Shown: positions 45,116-54,091 of the stretch, piece by piece
Position numbering within the stretch: the stretch's first letter is position 1
Layout of the letters: each line of letters opens with the position of its first letter
Assembly (NCBI GenBank): GCA_024280835.1
Contig: JAJRPJ010000010.1
Span: 450,239-514,238 of the forward strand
Direction of reading: 5' to 3'
Length of the DNA stretch: 64,000 nucleotides
DNA from: Candidatus Zixiibacteriota bacterium
GTDB taxonomy: Bacteria; Zixibacteria; MSB-5A5; GN15; JACZUZ01
The notes under the pieces: model-generated
Seen by the model: only the letters and a program-made list of their open reading frames with translations
Databases searched by the model: none
Told to the model about the DNA's origin: nothing
Translations under genes and position numbers: made by a program

Positions 45116-46315
45116 ATGGCTCTACTTGAAAACATCGGACAAGCAACACAAAGTCTTGTCAGTAATCCACTACGCTCAATTCTAACTTTGATTGGTATCG
45201 CGGTTGGTATTAGCGCCGTGTTGTATGTCGTAATTCTCGGCGAACTGACACAACGTCGCATCAACGAACGTATGGAGTCACTAGGCGTTAATGTTCTCTC
45301 TATCCGCCCTGGCGCTTCCTATATGCACGGTGTCCACACAGGGGGCAGTGTCGTCAATCTTTCATGGGACGATGCCAGAGAAATCGATTCCGTTTCAACT
45401 GTTGTCACTGCCACCGTTCCAATTTATTCTTCAAATGGAATGACAAAATACCGCGACAAGAACTGGAGCACACGCATAACAGGCACAACCCCAGATTACA
45501 GTCAAGTAGACAATAGTAAGCCAGTTGTCGGAAGGTTTTTCAACGAAATCGAAATGCGAGAACGCGCCCAAGTCTGCGTCCTCGGGGCCACAGTCAAGGA
45601 TGAACTCTTCGCCGAAGAATCAGCTCTAGACAAAACAATTTCCGTCAAATTCAAACGCTTCAAAGTCATAGGTGTCCTCGAATCAAAGGGCGAAAGCTGG
45701 TTCAATCCTGACAACCAAATTTTTATCCCTCTCACCACCGCTCAAGAACGCATGGCGGGTAAGGATTATCTCAGCTCAATACTCGCCCAACTAAGCGCCT
45801 CAGATGACTACGAAGAAGCGCTCTTCGATATCGAATCAACCTTACGCCGCAATCATCGTCTAAGAGACGACCAAGCCAATGACTTCCGCGTGCGCCGCCA
45901 AGACTTCTATCTCTCAACAATTCAAGACACAAACAAAGAGCTCGCTGAATTTATCATCCTCATTGCCTTGATCTCCCTGGTAGTCGGAGGAATCGGAATC
46001 GCCAATATGATGTTAGTCTCTGTCACTGAGCGCACCAGAGAAATTGGAATCCGACGAGCAGTTGGCGCCAATCGGTTGATGATAATGATTCAATTTTTAG
46101 TGGAAGCTATCACACTCGGTTTTGCAGGGGGGCTGATAGGAGTCGCTGGCGGCATGGCCATCAATGTGATTGTAGTTGGCGACGATATGATTATGCCGTG
46201 GTTTTGGATGTTCAATTCTGTGCTGATTTGCATGGCCATAGGAATTATTGCTGGCATGTATCCCGCCTTTCGCGCGGCGAATGTAGATGTAATTGAAGCC
46301 CTGCATCATGAGTGA
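45116..46315 (+). CDS. MacB/FtsX-type ABC permease
   Basis: The 399-residue protein has one N-terminal helix (LRSILTLIGIAVGISAVLYVVILG near 18-42), a large periplasmic MacB core domain to about 265, and three C-terminal helices with the family motif TERTREIGIRRAVGA near 302-316. This is the MacB/LolCE topology. It lacks a nucleotide-binding domain, so an ATPase gene must be supplied from elsewhere; it pairs with the adaptor gene upstream. A 9-bp hairpin (46311-46332) with a 4-base loop covers the stop codon. Confidence 0.9.
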   Translation: MALLENIGQATQSLVSNPLRSILTLIGIAVGISAVLYVVILGELTQRRINERMESLGVNVLSIRPGASYMHGVHTGGSVVNLSWDDAREIDSVSTVVTATVPIYSSNGMTKYRDKNWSTRITGTTPDYSQVDNSKPVVGRFFNEIEMRERAQVCVLGATVKDELFAEESALDKTISVKFKRFKVIGVLESKGESWFNPDNQIFIPLTTAQERMAGKDYLSSILAQLSASDDYEEALFDIESTLRRNHRLRDDQANDFRVRRQDFYLSTIQDTNKELAEFIILIALISLVVGGIGIANMMLVSVTERTREIGIRRAVGANRLMIMIQFLVEAITLGFAGGLIGVAGGMAINVIVVGDDMIMPWFWMFNSVLICMAIGIIAGMYPAFRAANVDVIEALHHE

Positions 46316-46394
46316 CACTTGTCAGTGTTACTACAAATCATTATCTTAAGTAGGCATTGACAGGGATTCGTCCTCTAAGGAAAGTAACTTGAAT

Positions 46395-47858
46395 ATGAGT
46401 GTTGAAATGGCTGATAAGGTGGCAAATAATATGACTGAGACTGCAGAGCAAATGAATAGCAAGTCCTCGCTCGGAAAGTTACAAGGCCTAATATACGGAA
46501 GTGACATAAAGACACCTTTGCTCGACGGTACTCTCGCGCCTTATATCAATCTGGACAATGCCGCTAGCACACCACCTATGCTCAGTGTCGTCAATCGCAT
46601 ACAAGAGTTCCTGCCTTTTTATTCCAGCGTCCACAGAGGAACTGGCTTCAAGTCCCGCCTAAGTACTGTCGCCTATGACGAAGCGCACGAAATAGTGGCA
46701 GAGTTTGTCGGCGCCGATACCGAAACGAACACTGTCATCTTTGGCAAGAACACTACTGAAGCCATCAACAAACTCTCTTACCGCTTCCCACTAGGGCCAG
46801 GCTCTGTAATTATCACCACCCAAATGGAACACCACTCCAATGACTTGCCTTGGCGTAATCAAGCAAAAGTCGTGCATATCAAAGTCACACCTGAGGGCCG
46901 CCTTGATGAAGCTGATTTCGACAAGCAACTCGCCAAGCACAAAGGCAAAATCGCTCTAGTCGCTGTCTCCGCAGCATCGAATGTCACAGGCTTTGTCCAA
47001 CCAATACATAGACTGGCGCGTAAAACTCATGAAATCGGAGCAAAAATATTTGTCGATGCCGCCCAGTTTGTTGCGCATAGAAAACTAGACATGCTCCCTG
47101 ATGATCACCCAGAACACTTAGACTTTGTGGTTCTTTCAGCACACAAAATGTACGCCCCTTTTGGCACAGGCGCCTTAATCGGCCCGAAAGCGGTCTTTCT
47201 CGAAAGCGCTCCTGAATACCGAGGCGGTGGAACTGTCAATATTGTCACCGAGACTGATGTCTACTGGGGTGACACACCAGACCGTGACGAAGCGGGAAGT
47301 CCCAATGTTGTTGGCGCAGTCGCCTTGGCCGCCGCCATCAAAACGCTGACAGAACTCGGTATGGACAATGTCGCCGCTCATGAAGAAGAATTGATTGTCT
47401 ATTCTCTCAAGAAAATGAATACTATGTCTGGTGTGACGATCTATGGTGAATCAGACCCCACGCGAGCAAATGAGAAAGTTGGCGTGATTCCGTTCAACCT
47501 CGATAACGTCCCACACTTCCTAACTGCCGCAATCCTCGGCTACGAAGGCGGAATTGGCGTGCGCAGTGGTTGCTTTTGCGCGCATCCGTATGTTGTCCAT
47601 TTGCTAAACATCGATGACGGCGCACAGCAGTCATGGCAGGAGCGGATGCTTTCAGGTGATAAGAGCGACATGCCTGGAATGGTGCGCGCAAGTTTCGGTT
47701 GCTACAACACTACCGATGACATCGATAAACTCATCGACATGTTAGTCCGCATCCAACGCAAAGACTACCAAGGCAACTACATCCAAGAAATCCGCAGCGG
47801 CGAGTTCGTCCCCAAAGACTACCAAGAGCCACACAGCTCCTACTTCAAGTTCAGCTAA
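46395..47858 (+). CDS. Class V aminotransferase, cysteine desulfurase-like
   Basis: The protein has 487 residues and a fold-type I PLP core: YINLDNAASTPPM near 45, NTTEAINKLSYRF near 125, DAAQFVAHRKLDM near 222, and the PLP lysine in LSAHKMYAPFGTGALIG near 247-263. A Cys-bearing loop RSGCFCAHPYVVHLL near 388-402 resembles the active site of NifS/SufS-type enzymes. It is longer than CsdA or SufS (about 400), with extra N- and C-terminal segments. The start may be TTG at 46389. No suf or isc partner lies nearby. The donor role, in sulfur or selenium transfer, is open. Confidence 0.8.
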   Translation: MSVEMADKVANNMTETAEQMNSKSSLGKLQGLIYGSDIKTPLLDGTLAPYINLDNAASTPPMLSVVNRIQEFLPFYSSVHRGTGFKSRLSTVAYDEAHEIVAEFVGADTETNTVIFGKNTTEAINKLSYRFPLGPGSVIITTQMEHHSNDLPWRNQAKVVHIKVTPEGRLDEADFDKQLAKHKGKIALVAVSAASNVTGFVQPIHRLARKTHEIGAKIFVDAAQFVAHRKLDMLPDDHPEHLDFVVLSAHKMYAPFGTGALIGPKAVFLESAPEYRGGGTVNIVTETDVYWGDTPDRDEAGSPNVVGAVALAAAIKTLTELGMDNVAAHEEELIVYSLKKMNTMSGVTIYGESDPTRANEKVGVIPFNLDNVPHFLTAAILGYEGGIGVRSGCFCAHPYVVHLLNIDDGAQQSWQERMLSGDKSDMPGMVRASFGCYNTTDDIDKLIDMLVRIQRKDYQGNYIQEIRSGEFVPKDYQEPHSSYFKFS

Positions 47859-48053
47859 GTTGACCATGTCACACTTAGACCGCAGACTTGCGAAATGTGA
47901 TATTGAAATCGCAATTGTTTACTTCTGAATGCAACCTTTCTGAATAGATCTACGTTTAAGTGGCTATACAAGACGGGCGGCTTCTTCGCATTCGCAGAAC
48001 TTCGCCAAATCCACTTTTTTAGAATCGTGCAATTAGAATCAAGGAAGGGTAGC

Positions 48054-48392
48054 ATGGCAAATCCAGTAGTTCATTTCGAGATTGGCTGCAAAGACGGCGC
48101 AAAATCGCAGGAGTTTTTCTCCAAATTATTCAGTTGGGGATTTCAAGAGTTTGGCCCAGCGAGGATGATAAACACTGGCTCTGAAGAGGGGATACATGGG
48201 CATCTGGAGGCTGGAGAAAGTACAAATACCATAATCTATGTCCGAGTTGACGACTTGCAGGCCTGCCTAGACAAAGCCGAGAGTCTTGGCGGCAAAACAA
48301 TCGTTCCGCCGACGGAAGTCCCCGAAGCGGGTCATTTCGCCCAGTTGACGGACTCTGATGGAACCACAGTTGGTATTTGGAAACCGCTCTAA
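48054..48392 (+). CDS. VOC superfamily (glyoxalase-like) protein
   Basis: The 112-residue protein is a single vicinal-oxygen-chelate module: VHFEIGCKDGAKSQEFFSKLFSWGF at the N-terminus, IYVRVDDLQACLDKAESLGGKTIVPPTEVP in the middle and LTDSDGTTVGIWKP at the end. The motifs fit the two beta-alpha-beta-beta-beta units of the family. AAGGAAGGG precedes the ATG well; an earlier in-frame ATG at 48027 is less likely. The substrate cannot be told from the sequence. It ends in a strong hairpin. Confidence 0.88.
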   Translation: MANPVVHFEIGCKDGAKSQEFFSKLFSWGFQEFGPARMINTGSEEGIHGHLEAGESTNTIIYVRVDDLQACLDKAESLGGKTIVPPTEVPEAGHFAQLTDSDGTTVGIWKPL

Positions 48393-48421
48393 GGCTTGTT
48401 TTGCTGCCATAAACAGATTAT

Positions 48422-48450
48422 AGAAAGCCCGCCGAATGGTGGGCTTTCTT
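48422..48450. terminator. Hairpin terminator after the VOC gene
   Basis: A 12-bp stem (AGAAAGCCCGCC with GGTGGGCTTTCT, one G-T pair) encloses the loop GAAT, and is followed by a short T-containing tract. It lies 30 bases after the VOC stop. The T-run is short, so termination efficiency is uncertain. Confidence 0.7.
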
Positions 48451-48627
48451 GTTGAAGCAACCCAACTGCGTCTCATTGAACTTTCAATCAAAAAGCTCTG
48501 CGGTGGAAAAAAATCAACAAATGACGTATACTTTCCAGCCTTGGGTTTAATGCCCTCCATGTTCCCCAAATGTCGTACCAGGGGACCGCGAAATCAGAAG
48601 CTAGAGTAATTAAAATTGGAGATAAAG

Positions 48628-49740
48628 ATGGCCGCAGCAAAAGTAGCAAAACCACCAAAACCAGATTTTTCCGAACAGCTCTTACGTGATTTAACCAACG
48701 CCGAAGGTGTCTCTGGCTATGAGGACGGCGCGCGTTCTGTGATGAACAACTATATCAAACCTCTAGCTGATGAAGTGCGCTTTGATCGCCTAGGTTCTCT
48801 AGTAGCCACACATGGCGTCGACTCCAAAGGCCCAAAAGTTTTGGTAGCTGGTCATCTTGATGAAGTCGGATTCATGGTCAAAGAGATTACTCCCGAAGGC
48901 TATCTCAAGTTCTTGCCACTCGGTGGCTGGTGGGGACATGTCGCCCTCGGTCAGCGCATGCGCGTTGTAACTTCCAAAGGCCCAGTGCTGGGTATCATCG
49001 GCTCACGTCCACCACATTTACTTGAACCCAAAGAGCGCTTGGTAGTGATTGAACCAAAAGACATGTTCATCGATATTGGTTGCACCTCAAATTTCAACGC
49101 CGCCAAGAAACTCGGTGTCCGTGTCGGTGACCCGATTGTGCCCGAGTCAGAGTTCACAGTCATGGGCAACAAACAACTCTATCTAGCCAAGGCTTTCGAC
49201 AATCGCGCCTCATGCGCCATGGTCGTCGACTTATTCCGCAAGTTCCAAAAAACGAAACATCCCAACCAGCTCTTTGGGGCAGCTTGTGTCCAAGAGGAAG
49301 TCGGCCTGCGAGGCGCCGCTACTGTAGCCAATATGGTCAAACCTGATGTCGCGATTATCTGTGATATTGGCATAGCTCAGGATACACCGCCAACTGGCTT
49401 CGCCAAAGAGGAAAAACTCGGCGGTGGGCCACTGTTGCTGGCCTTCGACGCCACCATGATTCCCAATACAAAATTGCGCGACCTAGTAATTGATACCGCG
49501 GAAAAGAAAAAAATACCGTTCACAATTACAACCATGGACCGCGGTGGAACCGATGGCGGACGAGTGCACATCAGCAATGTCGGAGTCCCATCGGTAGTAA
49601 TCGGGCCGCCAATTCGTTATATCCATAGCCACAACGGTATCATGGCTCGCAGTGACTATGATAATGCTGTCAAATTGGTCTACGAGGTCGTCAAGCGCCT
49701 CGACAGAAAGACCGTCGAAGGCTTGTATCCCAAAGCCTAG
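48628..49740 (+). CDS. M42 family aminopeptidase/endoglucanase-like metallopeptidase
   Basis: The 370-residue protein has the dinuclear metal ligands of M42 enzymes: HLDEVGFMVKEI near 77, AKAFDNRASCAM near 187 (metal Asp), VQEEVGLRGA near 222 with the catalytic Glu, CDIGIA near 245 and DRGGTDGGRVHIS plus IRYIHSHNG near 310-338. Members are tetrahedral cytosolic aminopeptidases that degrade short peptides. I start it at the ATG at 48628, since GGAG lies 6 bases ahead, rather than the TTG at 48616. There is no signal peptide. Confidence 0.93.
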   Translation: MAAAKVAKPPKPDFSEQLLRDLTNAEGVSGYEDGARSVMNNYIKPLADEVRFDRLGSLVATHGVDSKGPKVLVAGHLDEVGFMVKEITPEGYLKFLPLGGWWGHVALGQRMRVVTSKGPVLGIIGSRPPHLLEPKERLVVIEPKDMFIDIGCTSNFNAAKKLGVRVGDPIVPESEFTVMGNKQLYLAKAFDNRASCAMVVDLFRKFQKTKHPNQLFGAACVQEEVGLRGAATVANMVKPDVAIICDIGIAQDTPPTGFAKEEKLGGGPLLLAFDATMIPNTKLRDLVIDTAEKKKIPFTITTMDRGGTDGGRVHISNVGVPSVVIGPPIRYIHSHNGIMARSDYDNAVKLVYEVVKRLDRKTVEGLYPKA

Positions 49741-49878
49741 TTGAGTCAAAACAACTCGCGCACTTAACATACTCGGGAATTTGCCGATTATTGAAAATAG
49801 AGCGGGAATGTATTCTGTAGAAAGTATACGGGTAAAAAGTAACAGGCAGAAAGTAACAGAGAGTAGTAGAAACACAAT

Positions 49879-51279
49879 ATGGCCTTACAATTTTTCAATA
49901 CATTAGCCAACAAGAAGGAAGACTTCGTCCCCATCAAAGAAGGGGAAGTCAGGCTCTACACCTGTGGCCCAACAGTCTACAACCATGCCCACATCGGAAA
50001 CTTCCGCGCCTATATCTTTGAAGATTTGCTCAGACGTCATTTGAAGTTCAAAGGCTATAAAGTCGAGCAGGTAATGAACCTGACTGACATTGATGACAAA
50101 ACCATCAAGGGTTGTAAGGCTCAAGGTGTTTCACTCGATGAGTACACACGTCCCTTCAAGGACGCCTTTTTCGAAGATATCGATACTCTAAAAATCGAAC
50201 GCGCCGAACATTACCCCGAAGCGACAACTCACATACCTGAGATGGTCGAGATCATCAAAAAACTCGTGGCCAACGGCTTAGCTTATGAAATCAAGGGTAA
50301 TTACTATTTCAAAATTGACGCTTTTCCGACCTACGGAAAACTAGCGCGTATCGATCTTGCTGGCCTAAAAGCTGGGGCTAGAATTGCCACCGATGAATAC
50401 GAAAAAGAGTCGGTCTCTGATTTTGCGCTCTGGAAGGCTTGGAGCGAGGAAGACGGTACAGTCTTCTGGGAAACCGAGCTAGGAAAAGGTCGCCCAGGTT
50501 GGCATTTGGAATGTTCGGCCATGTCCATGAAATATCTTGGACAGCATTTCGATATGCACACTGGTGGAATCGACAACAAATTCCCGCATCATGAAAATGA
50601 AATCGCCCAGTCCGAAGGCGCCAGCGGAGAGAAATTTGTTAACTACTGGATGCACTGCGCACATCTAATTGTCGAAGGCAAAAAAATGTCAAAATCCGTA
50701 GGGAATTTCTTTACCCTCCGTGAGATATTGGAGAAAGGCTATTCCGCTTCCGCAATTCGCTATTTGTTGTTAGCCACTCAGTACCGCATGTCACTGAACT
50801 TCACTTTCGATGGTCTCGATGCCGCCGCTAAATCCCTTCAACGCCTCAATGACTTTTGGCGTAACCTCGAAGAGTTTGCTGGCGCTGGCGAGGGTGGAGA
50901 AGCGAATGCCGTTAGTGAAAAAGCCGCTCGTGAGTTTGAAAAAGGTCTCGATGATGACCTAAATATTTCTTATGCGCTAGCAGCGGTCTTTGATTTCATT
51001 CGCGAGATCAATCGCCTGCGTTCAGAAAATAATCTGACCGCAGATGAGCGAGATACAGCGCTAGATGTACTTAAAAGAATTAACAGCGTTTTGGATTTCA
51101 AAGTCGAAGAGGCTGCCGTCGAAAACGAGTCGGAAATCGAGGACTTAGTGCAAAAACGCGCCGATGCCAAGAAAAATCGTGATTTCGCCACTGCCGATTC
51201 AATTAGAGATCAACTAACAGCCATGGGAATCGTCCTCGAGGACACTCCACAGGGCGTAAAATGGCGGAAAAAAGTCTAG
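49879..51279 (+). CDS. cysS: Cysteinyl-tRNA synthetase
   Basis: This class I synthetase has 466 residues. The HIGH-type motif is HAHIGNFRAYIFED near 36-49, the zinc ligands include CGPTVYN near 28-34, CSAMS near 213 and the HHENE segment near 237, and KKMSKSVGNF near 268-277 is the second signature. The C-terminal helical anticodon-binding part ends with DFATADSIRDQLTAMGI near 437-453. It starts 138 bases after the M42 gene; two tRNA genes follow. A short repeated AAAGTAACAG motif lies in the upstream gap. Confidence 0.97.
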   Translation: MALQFFNTLANKKEDFVPIKEGEVRLYTCGPTVYNHAHIGNFRAYIFEDLLRRHLKFKGYKVEQVMNLTDIDDKTIKGCKAQGVSLDEYTRPFKDAFFEDIDTLKIERAEHYPEATTHIPEMVEIIKKLVANGLAYEIKGNYYFKIDAFPTYGKLARIDLAGLKAGARIATDEYEKESVSDFALWKAWSEEDGTVFWETELGKGRPGWHLECSAMSMKYLGQHFDMHTGGIDNKFPHHENEIAQSEGASGEKFVNYWMHCAHLIVEGKKMSKSVGNFFTLREILEKGYSASAIRYLLLATQYRMSLNFTFDGLDAAAKSLQRLNDFWRNLEEFAGAGEGGEANAVSEKAAREFEKGLDDDLNISYALAAVFDFIREINRLRSENNLTADERDTALDVLKRINSVLDFKVEEAAVENESEIEDLVQKRADAKKNRDFATADSIRDQLTAMGIVLEDTPQGVKWRKKV

Positions 51280-51390
51280 CAGACCAAACTTGTCGCTGGG
51301 CTCTTGACAGATAGAAAAAAATCCGTATTTAGTGGAGCCGGATGGAAGGTTTTCCGTCAGGTTTGAATCGATACTCATGCGTTAGATCGT

Positions 51391-51444
51391 ATGGTTTCGG
51401 AAAGTGAAATGGTTTCTGAAAGTGAAATGGTTTTGAAAAGTTAA
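51391..51444 (+). repeat. Three 18-bp tandem repeats
   Basis: The unit ATGGTTTCGGAAAGTGAA (51391-51408) is followed by ATGGTTTCTGAAAGTGAA (51409-51426) and ATGGTTTTGAAAAGTTAA (51427-51444). The copies differ by one base and then by several. Read as codons they give MVSESE, MVSESE, MVLKS-stop, but no gene context supports translation. They lie between cysS and tRNA-Thr. Confidence 0.8.
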
Positions 51445-51473
51445 TTTGTGAAGCCAGTGAATATCCAGAATAC

Positions 51474-51546
51474 GCCGACGTAACTCAGCTGGTAGAGTAG
51501 CTGATTTGTAATCAGCAGGTCGGGGGTTCGAGTCCCTTCGTCGGCT
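51474..51546 (+). tRNA. tRNA-Thr (anticodon TGT)
   Basis: The 73-base gene folds as a normal cloverleaf. Acceptor GCCGACG pairs with CGTCGGC, the anticodon loop is TTTGTAA with anticodon TGT on a 5-bp stem (GCTGA/TCAGC), and the T-loop reads TTCGAGT on GGGGG/CCCTT-type pairing. The discriminator is T and CCA is not encoded. It precedes tRNA-Tyr by 63 bases. Confidence 0.95.
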
Positions 51547-51609
51547 CTGGGTGTCGCTTCTATTTCAATAGTCTTGTACTAGGCTGCTTTAACATTTCTG
51601 CAACAAACT

Positions 51610-51694
51610 GGTGGGGTTCCCGAGTGGCCAAAGGGAACAGACTGTAAATCTGTCGTCTTCGACTTCGGAGGTTCGAATCCTCCCCCCACCACCA
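51610..51694 (+). tRNA. tRNA-Tyr (anticodon GTA)
   Basis: This is a class II tRNA with a long variable arm. Acceptor GGTGGGG pairs with CCCCACC, the anticodon loop is CTGTAAA (anticodon GTA) on ACAGA/TCTGT, and the T-stem GGAGG/CCTCC encloses TTCGAAT. Discriminator A at 51691 is followed by an encoded CCA, unlike the two other tRNAs in the window. Confidence 0.96.
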
Positions 51695-51750
51695 TTATTT
51701 CTTCAGCATATCTTCAACCTCTCAAGAAAACACCTCCAACTCACACTTTC

Positions 51751-51809
51751 GACCGTGTCTCTCTGGGCGTTGCCAGCTAGGGGATAGTTTCGTATCCTGT
51801 TGTTATGAA
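51751..51809 (+). promoter_or_regulatory. Shared leader copy 1: promoter with dyad over the -10 box
   Basis: TTGCCA (51770-51775), a 17-base spacer and TATCCT (51793-51798) form a promoter whose -10 box ends 6 bases before the ATG at 51805, so the transcript would be leaderless. GGATA (51782-51786) and TATCC (51793-51797) form a dyad over the -10 box, as an operator would. The whole 59-base stretch recurs at 54033-54091 with about six differences. Confidence 0.65.
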
Positions 51810-53937
51810 AGCAATTCGCCCTGCTGAAACCGAGAACTCAGCCAAACTTACACAGACGCTCAGTAAGTCCCTCATAGCGCTAGTGGTCATTCTGGTTGTC
51901 CTGCGTTTCGTAAACCTAAACTACGATTCACCATTGTTCTATTCGGGCTACAGTACATCGGAGATATCAGATCCCTATATGTACACCAGCTTCGCTCGCA
52001 ACAAAATCCTCTTCGATGATTGGGATCCTTACAACTATACGCGTTGGGATTCTTGGAGATTATCCATCGTCTCTGGAGTTTCTTATTTGAGCTTCCTAAT
52101 AGGTGGTGTGTCGCGCACAACTGCAAATCTCAGCGCTTTGGCGCTTCAACTGGGTGGCTTCCTATTCTTTGTGCTGGCGCTAGCTAGACATCGCCCTCGT
52201 CTCGAAGTGACGCTAACCGCCTTTCTATTACTGGCAACTTGCGGATTGTTTTTCACTGGTCGCATACCTCTCCTAGAAAACGGCGTAATCTTTCTAAGTG
52301 GCCTGACGCTCTGGCTATACCTACGTCATGGGGATCGCCTCTGGGGAGTGGCCCTAACTGGAGCGCTAGTAGCCTTCATCACATTGGCGGCCAAGCTCAA
52401 TGGCATAGTCATTCTTGCGCCCTTGTTAGTTGATACGCTTTTGCGCAAAAGTGATTCACCAAATCACCATAACGTCAAAACCAGCGCCAAGACCAGTGAC
52501 AGATACATCAAGGCTGGCGCCATGATACTCGGAACTATTGTTTTCGGCATTCTCCATTCCTATCTAATCTATGACAGGTCACCTATTGAGCTACTCACGT
52601 ATTTCCAAAACCAAATAGAGGCTATCGGCCTCACGCCAGCCCTCACAGGTGACTATAAAGAGATGGTCTCGTCAGTCCTGCTCTATGGCTCTCAAAATGG
52701 CCTCTTTCGCTTTCAACCAGTGTTCATGATTCTCAGTGGGGGAGGCCTAATCTTAGTTGCGCTACGCATCGCCGCCAATCGTCTCAAACTCGCAAACAGC
52801 TCCGATAGAGTTTTATTACTTGTTGGAGTATGGTTTGTGTTAGGCGTATTGATGCTCTTGCCATACACCTATCGTCCCTCCCGATATTTCATGCCACTAG
52901 CGCTTCCTGCAGCGGCTTTAGCAGCCTATGCACTTAGCGCCGCTTTACGTGGGGCCTTTACTAAAACTTTCAAAATCCCGTCACTAACTATCAAATCAGT
53001 CCTAGCGCTATTGTTTTCTTCCTTGGTGATTATCTATTTGTCGGTCCAAACAGAATCAGTCATCAGTCAATTCGTCATACTCGGTAAGAGTCATGTGAGT
53101 CCTCTAAGTTCAACTGGTGTGATAATCGGAATCGTAGGCTCATTGGCAATTATCGTATTGGTTACGCGAGGTCTAAGACTAGCAAAGAATATTAGTATTG
53201 CGCTGGCTATATGTGCCTTCCTAGCCCTAGCTGTCCGTCAAGCCAGCTTACTCTGGGCGGGACTAACCGCCCCCAAGGATACTCTTCACGTTCAAGTTTC
53301 GGACGTTGGCGCTCTCATTGGTCCTGACGCGCTAATTGCGGGAACCTACGGACCAGCATTTACCATCGATAACAACTTGCACAATTCGATTCACCCCTTT
53401 TCTGCCAAACTTTATGAAGAGGACTTGTTCTCACGCTTTCCAGTGACACATATAGCTGTCGCTCCATCGGAAATGAAAATCGCCCAATCCCGTTATCCAA
53501 TACTAAAAGACGCACAGAATATTATTCAGATATGGACGCGCGATGGTTCATTATTGATCTACCGAGTTCCTGAATCAAAGCACACAAGAACGAACTACGA
53601 ACGCGGGATGGACTTCCTCGCTGTAGCAAATCTGGATTCGAGCTTGGCTTATTTTGATAAGTTTCTAAGAAATCACCCCAATAGTTTCCGTGGGCGCTGG
53701 GCCAAAGCCAGAACACTTGCAAATTTGGTGCGGGTAGAGGAGACAGTGGCCCTGCTAAATGAAATGACCAATGTCTTTGACGATTACTATTTTTCGCATT
53801 TCCTAGCTGGTCGCGAATATGTGACACTCTATCGTTTCACACGCGGTTCACAGTACAAACGCTTGGCGCTTGCTGAATATTCTCGCGCCTATGAGTTAAA
53901 TCCCCACGTCACACCACCCAAAGACGATTTACCATAA
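51805..53937 (+). CDS. GT-C (family 39-like) membrane glycosyltransferase with TPR tail
   Basis: The 710-residue protein has one N-terminal helix, a luminal acidic loop with YTSFARNKILFDDWDP near 52-66 (Asp residues as in GT-C catalytic loops), and about eleven further helices to about 490. A soluble C-terminal part includes TPR-like repeats in about 590-705 (RGMDFLAVANLDSSLAYFDKFL). This fits the PMT/GT39 group that uses polyprenyl-phosphate sugars. No donor or acceptor can be named. The ATG lies 6 bases after a predicted -10 box with no ribosome binding site. Confidence 0.7.
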   Translation: MKAIRPAETENSAKLTQTLSKSLIALVVILVVLRFVNLNYDSPLFYSGYSTSEISDPYMYTSFARNKILFDDWDPYNYTRWDSWRLSIVSGVSYLSFLIGGVSRTTANLSALALQLGGFLFFVLALARHRPRLEVTLTAFLLLATCGLFFTGRIPLLENGVIFLSGLTLWLYLRHGDRLWGVALTGALVAFITLAAKLNGIVILAPLLVDTLLRKSDSPNHHNVKTSAKTSDRYIKAGAMILGTIVFGILHSYLIYDRSPIELLTYFQNQIEAIGLTPALTGDYKEMVSSVLLYGSQNGLFRFQPVFMILSGGGLILVALRIAANRLKLANSSDRVLLLVGVWFVLGVLMLLPYTYRPSRYFMPLALPAAALAAYALSAALRGAFTKTFKIPSLTIKSVLALLFSSLVIIYLSVQTESVISQFVILGKSHVSPLSSTGVIIGIVGSLAIIVLVTRGLRLAKNISIALAICAFLALAVRQASLLWAGLTAPKDTLHVQVSDVGALIGPDALIAGTYGPAFTIDNNLHNSIHPFSAKLYEEDLFSRFPVTHIAVAPSEMKIAQSRYPILKDAQNIIQIWTRDGSLLIYRVPESKHTRTNYERGMDFLAVANLDSSLAYFDKFLRNHPNSFRGRWAKARTLANLVRVEETVALLNEMTNVFDDYYFSHFLAGREYVTLYRFTRGSQYKRLALAEYSRAYELNPHVTPPKDDLP

Positions 53938-54032
53938 TCCAAAACTAAAATCAACTATGGCAAATCCCAACAGCCCGAAAGCAGAGCAAGAGTCAAACGC
54001 CCTACCAGACTACACCTCAAATCTACGACTTA

Positions 54033-54091
54033 GACTGTGATTCTCTAGGCGTTGCCAGCTAGCGGATAGTTTCGTATCCTGTTGTCATGAA
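54033..54091 (+). promoter_or_regulatory. Shared leader copy 2: promoter with dyad over the -10 box
   Basis: This is the second copy of the leader found before 51805. TTGCCA is at 54052-54057, then a 17-base spacer and TATCCT at 54075-54080, 6 bases ahead of the ATG at 54087. The GGATA/TATCC dyad is kept (54064-54068 and 54075-54079). Confidence 0.65.

Noticed and set aside
53957..54040. 27-codon frame between the two TPR genes
   Set aside because: It has an ATG and a stop but no ribosome binding site, and it ends inside the duplicated leader; chance is the simplest explanation.
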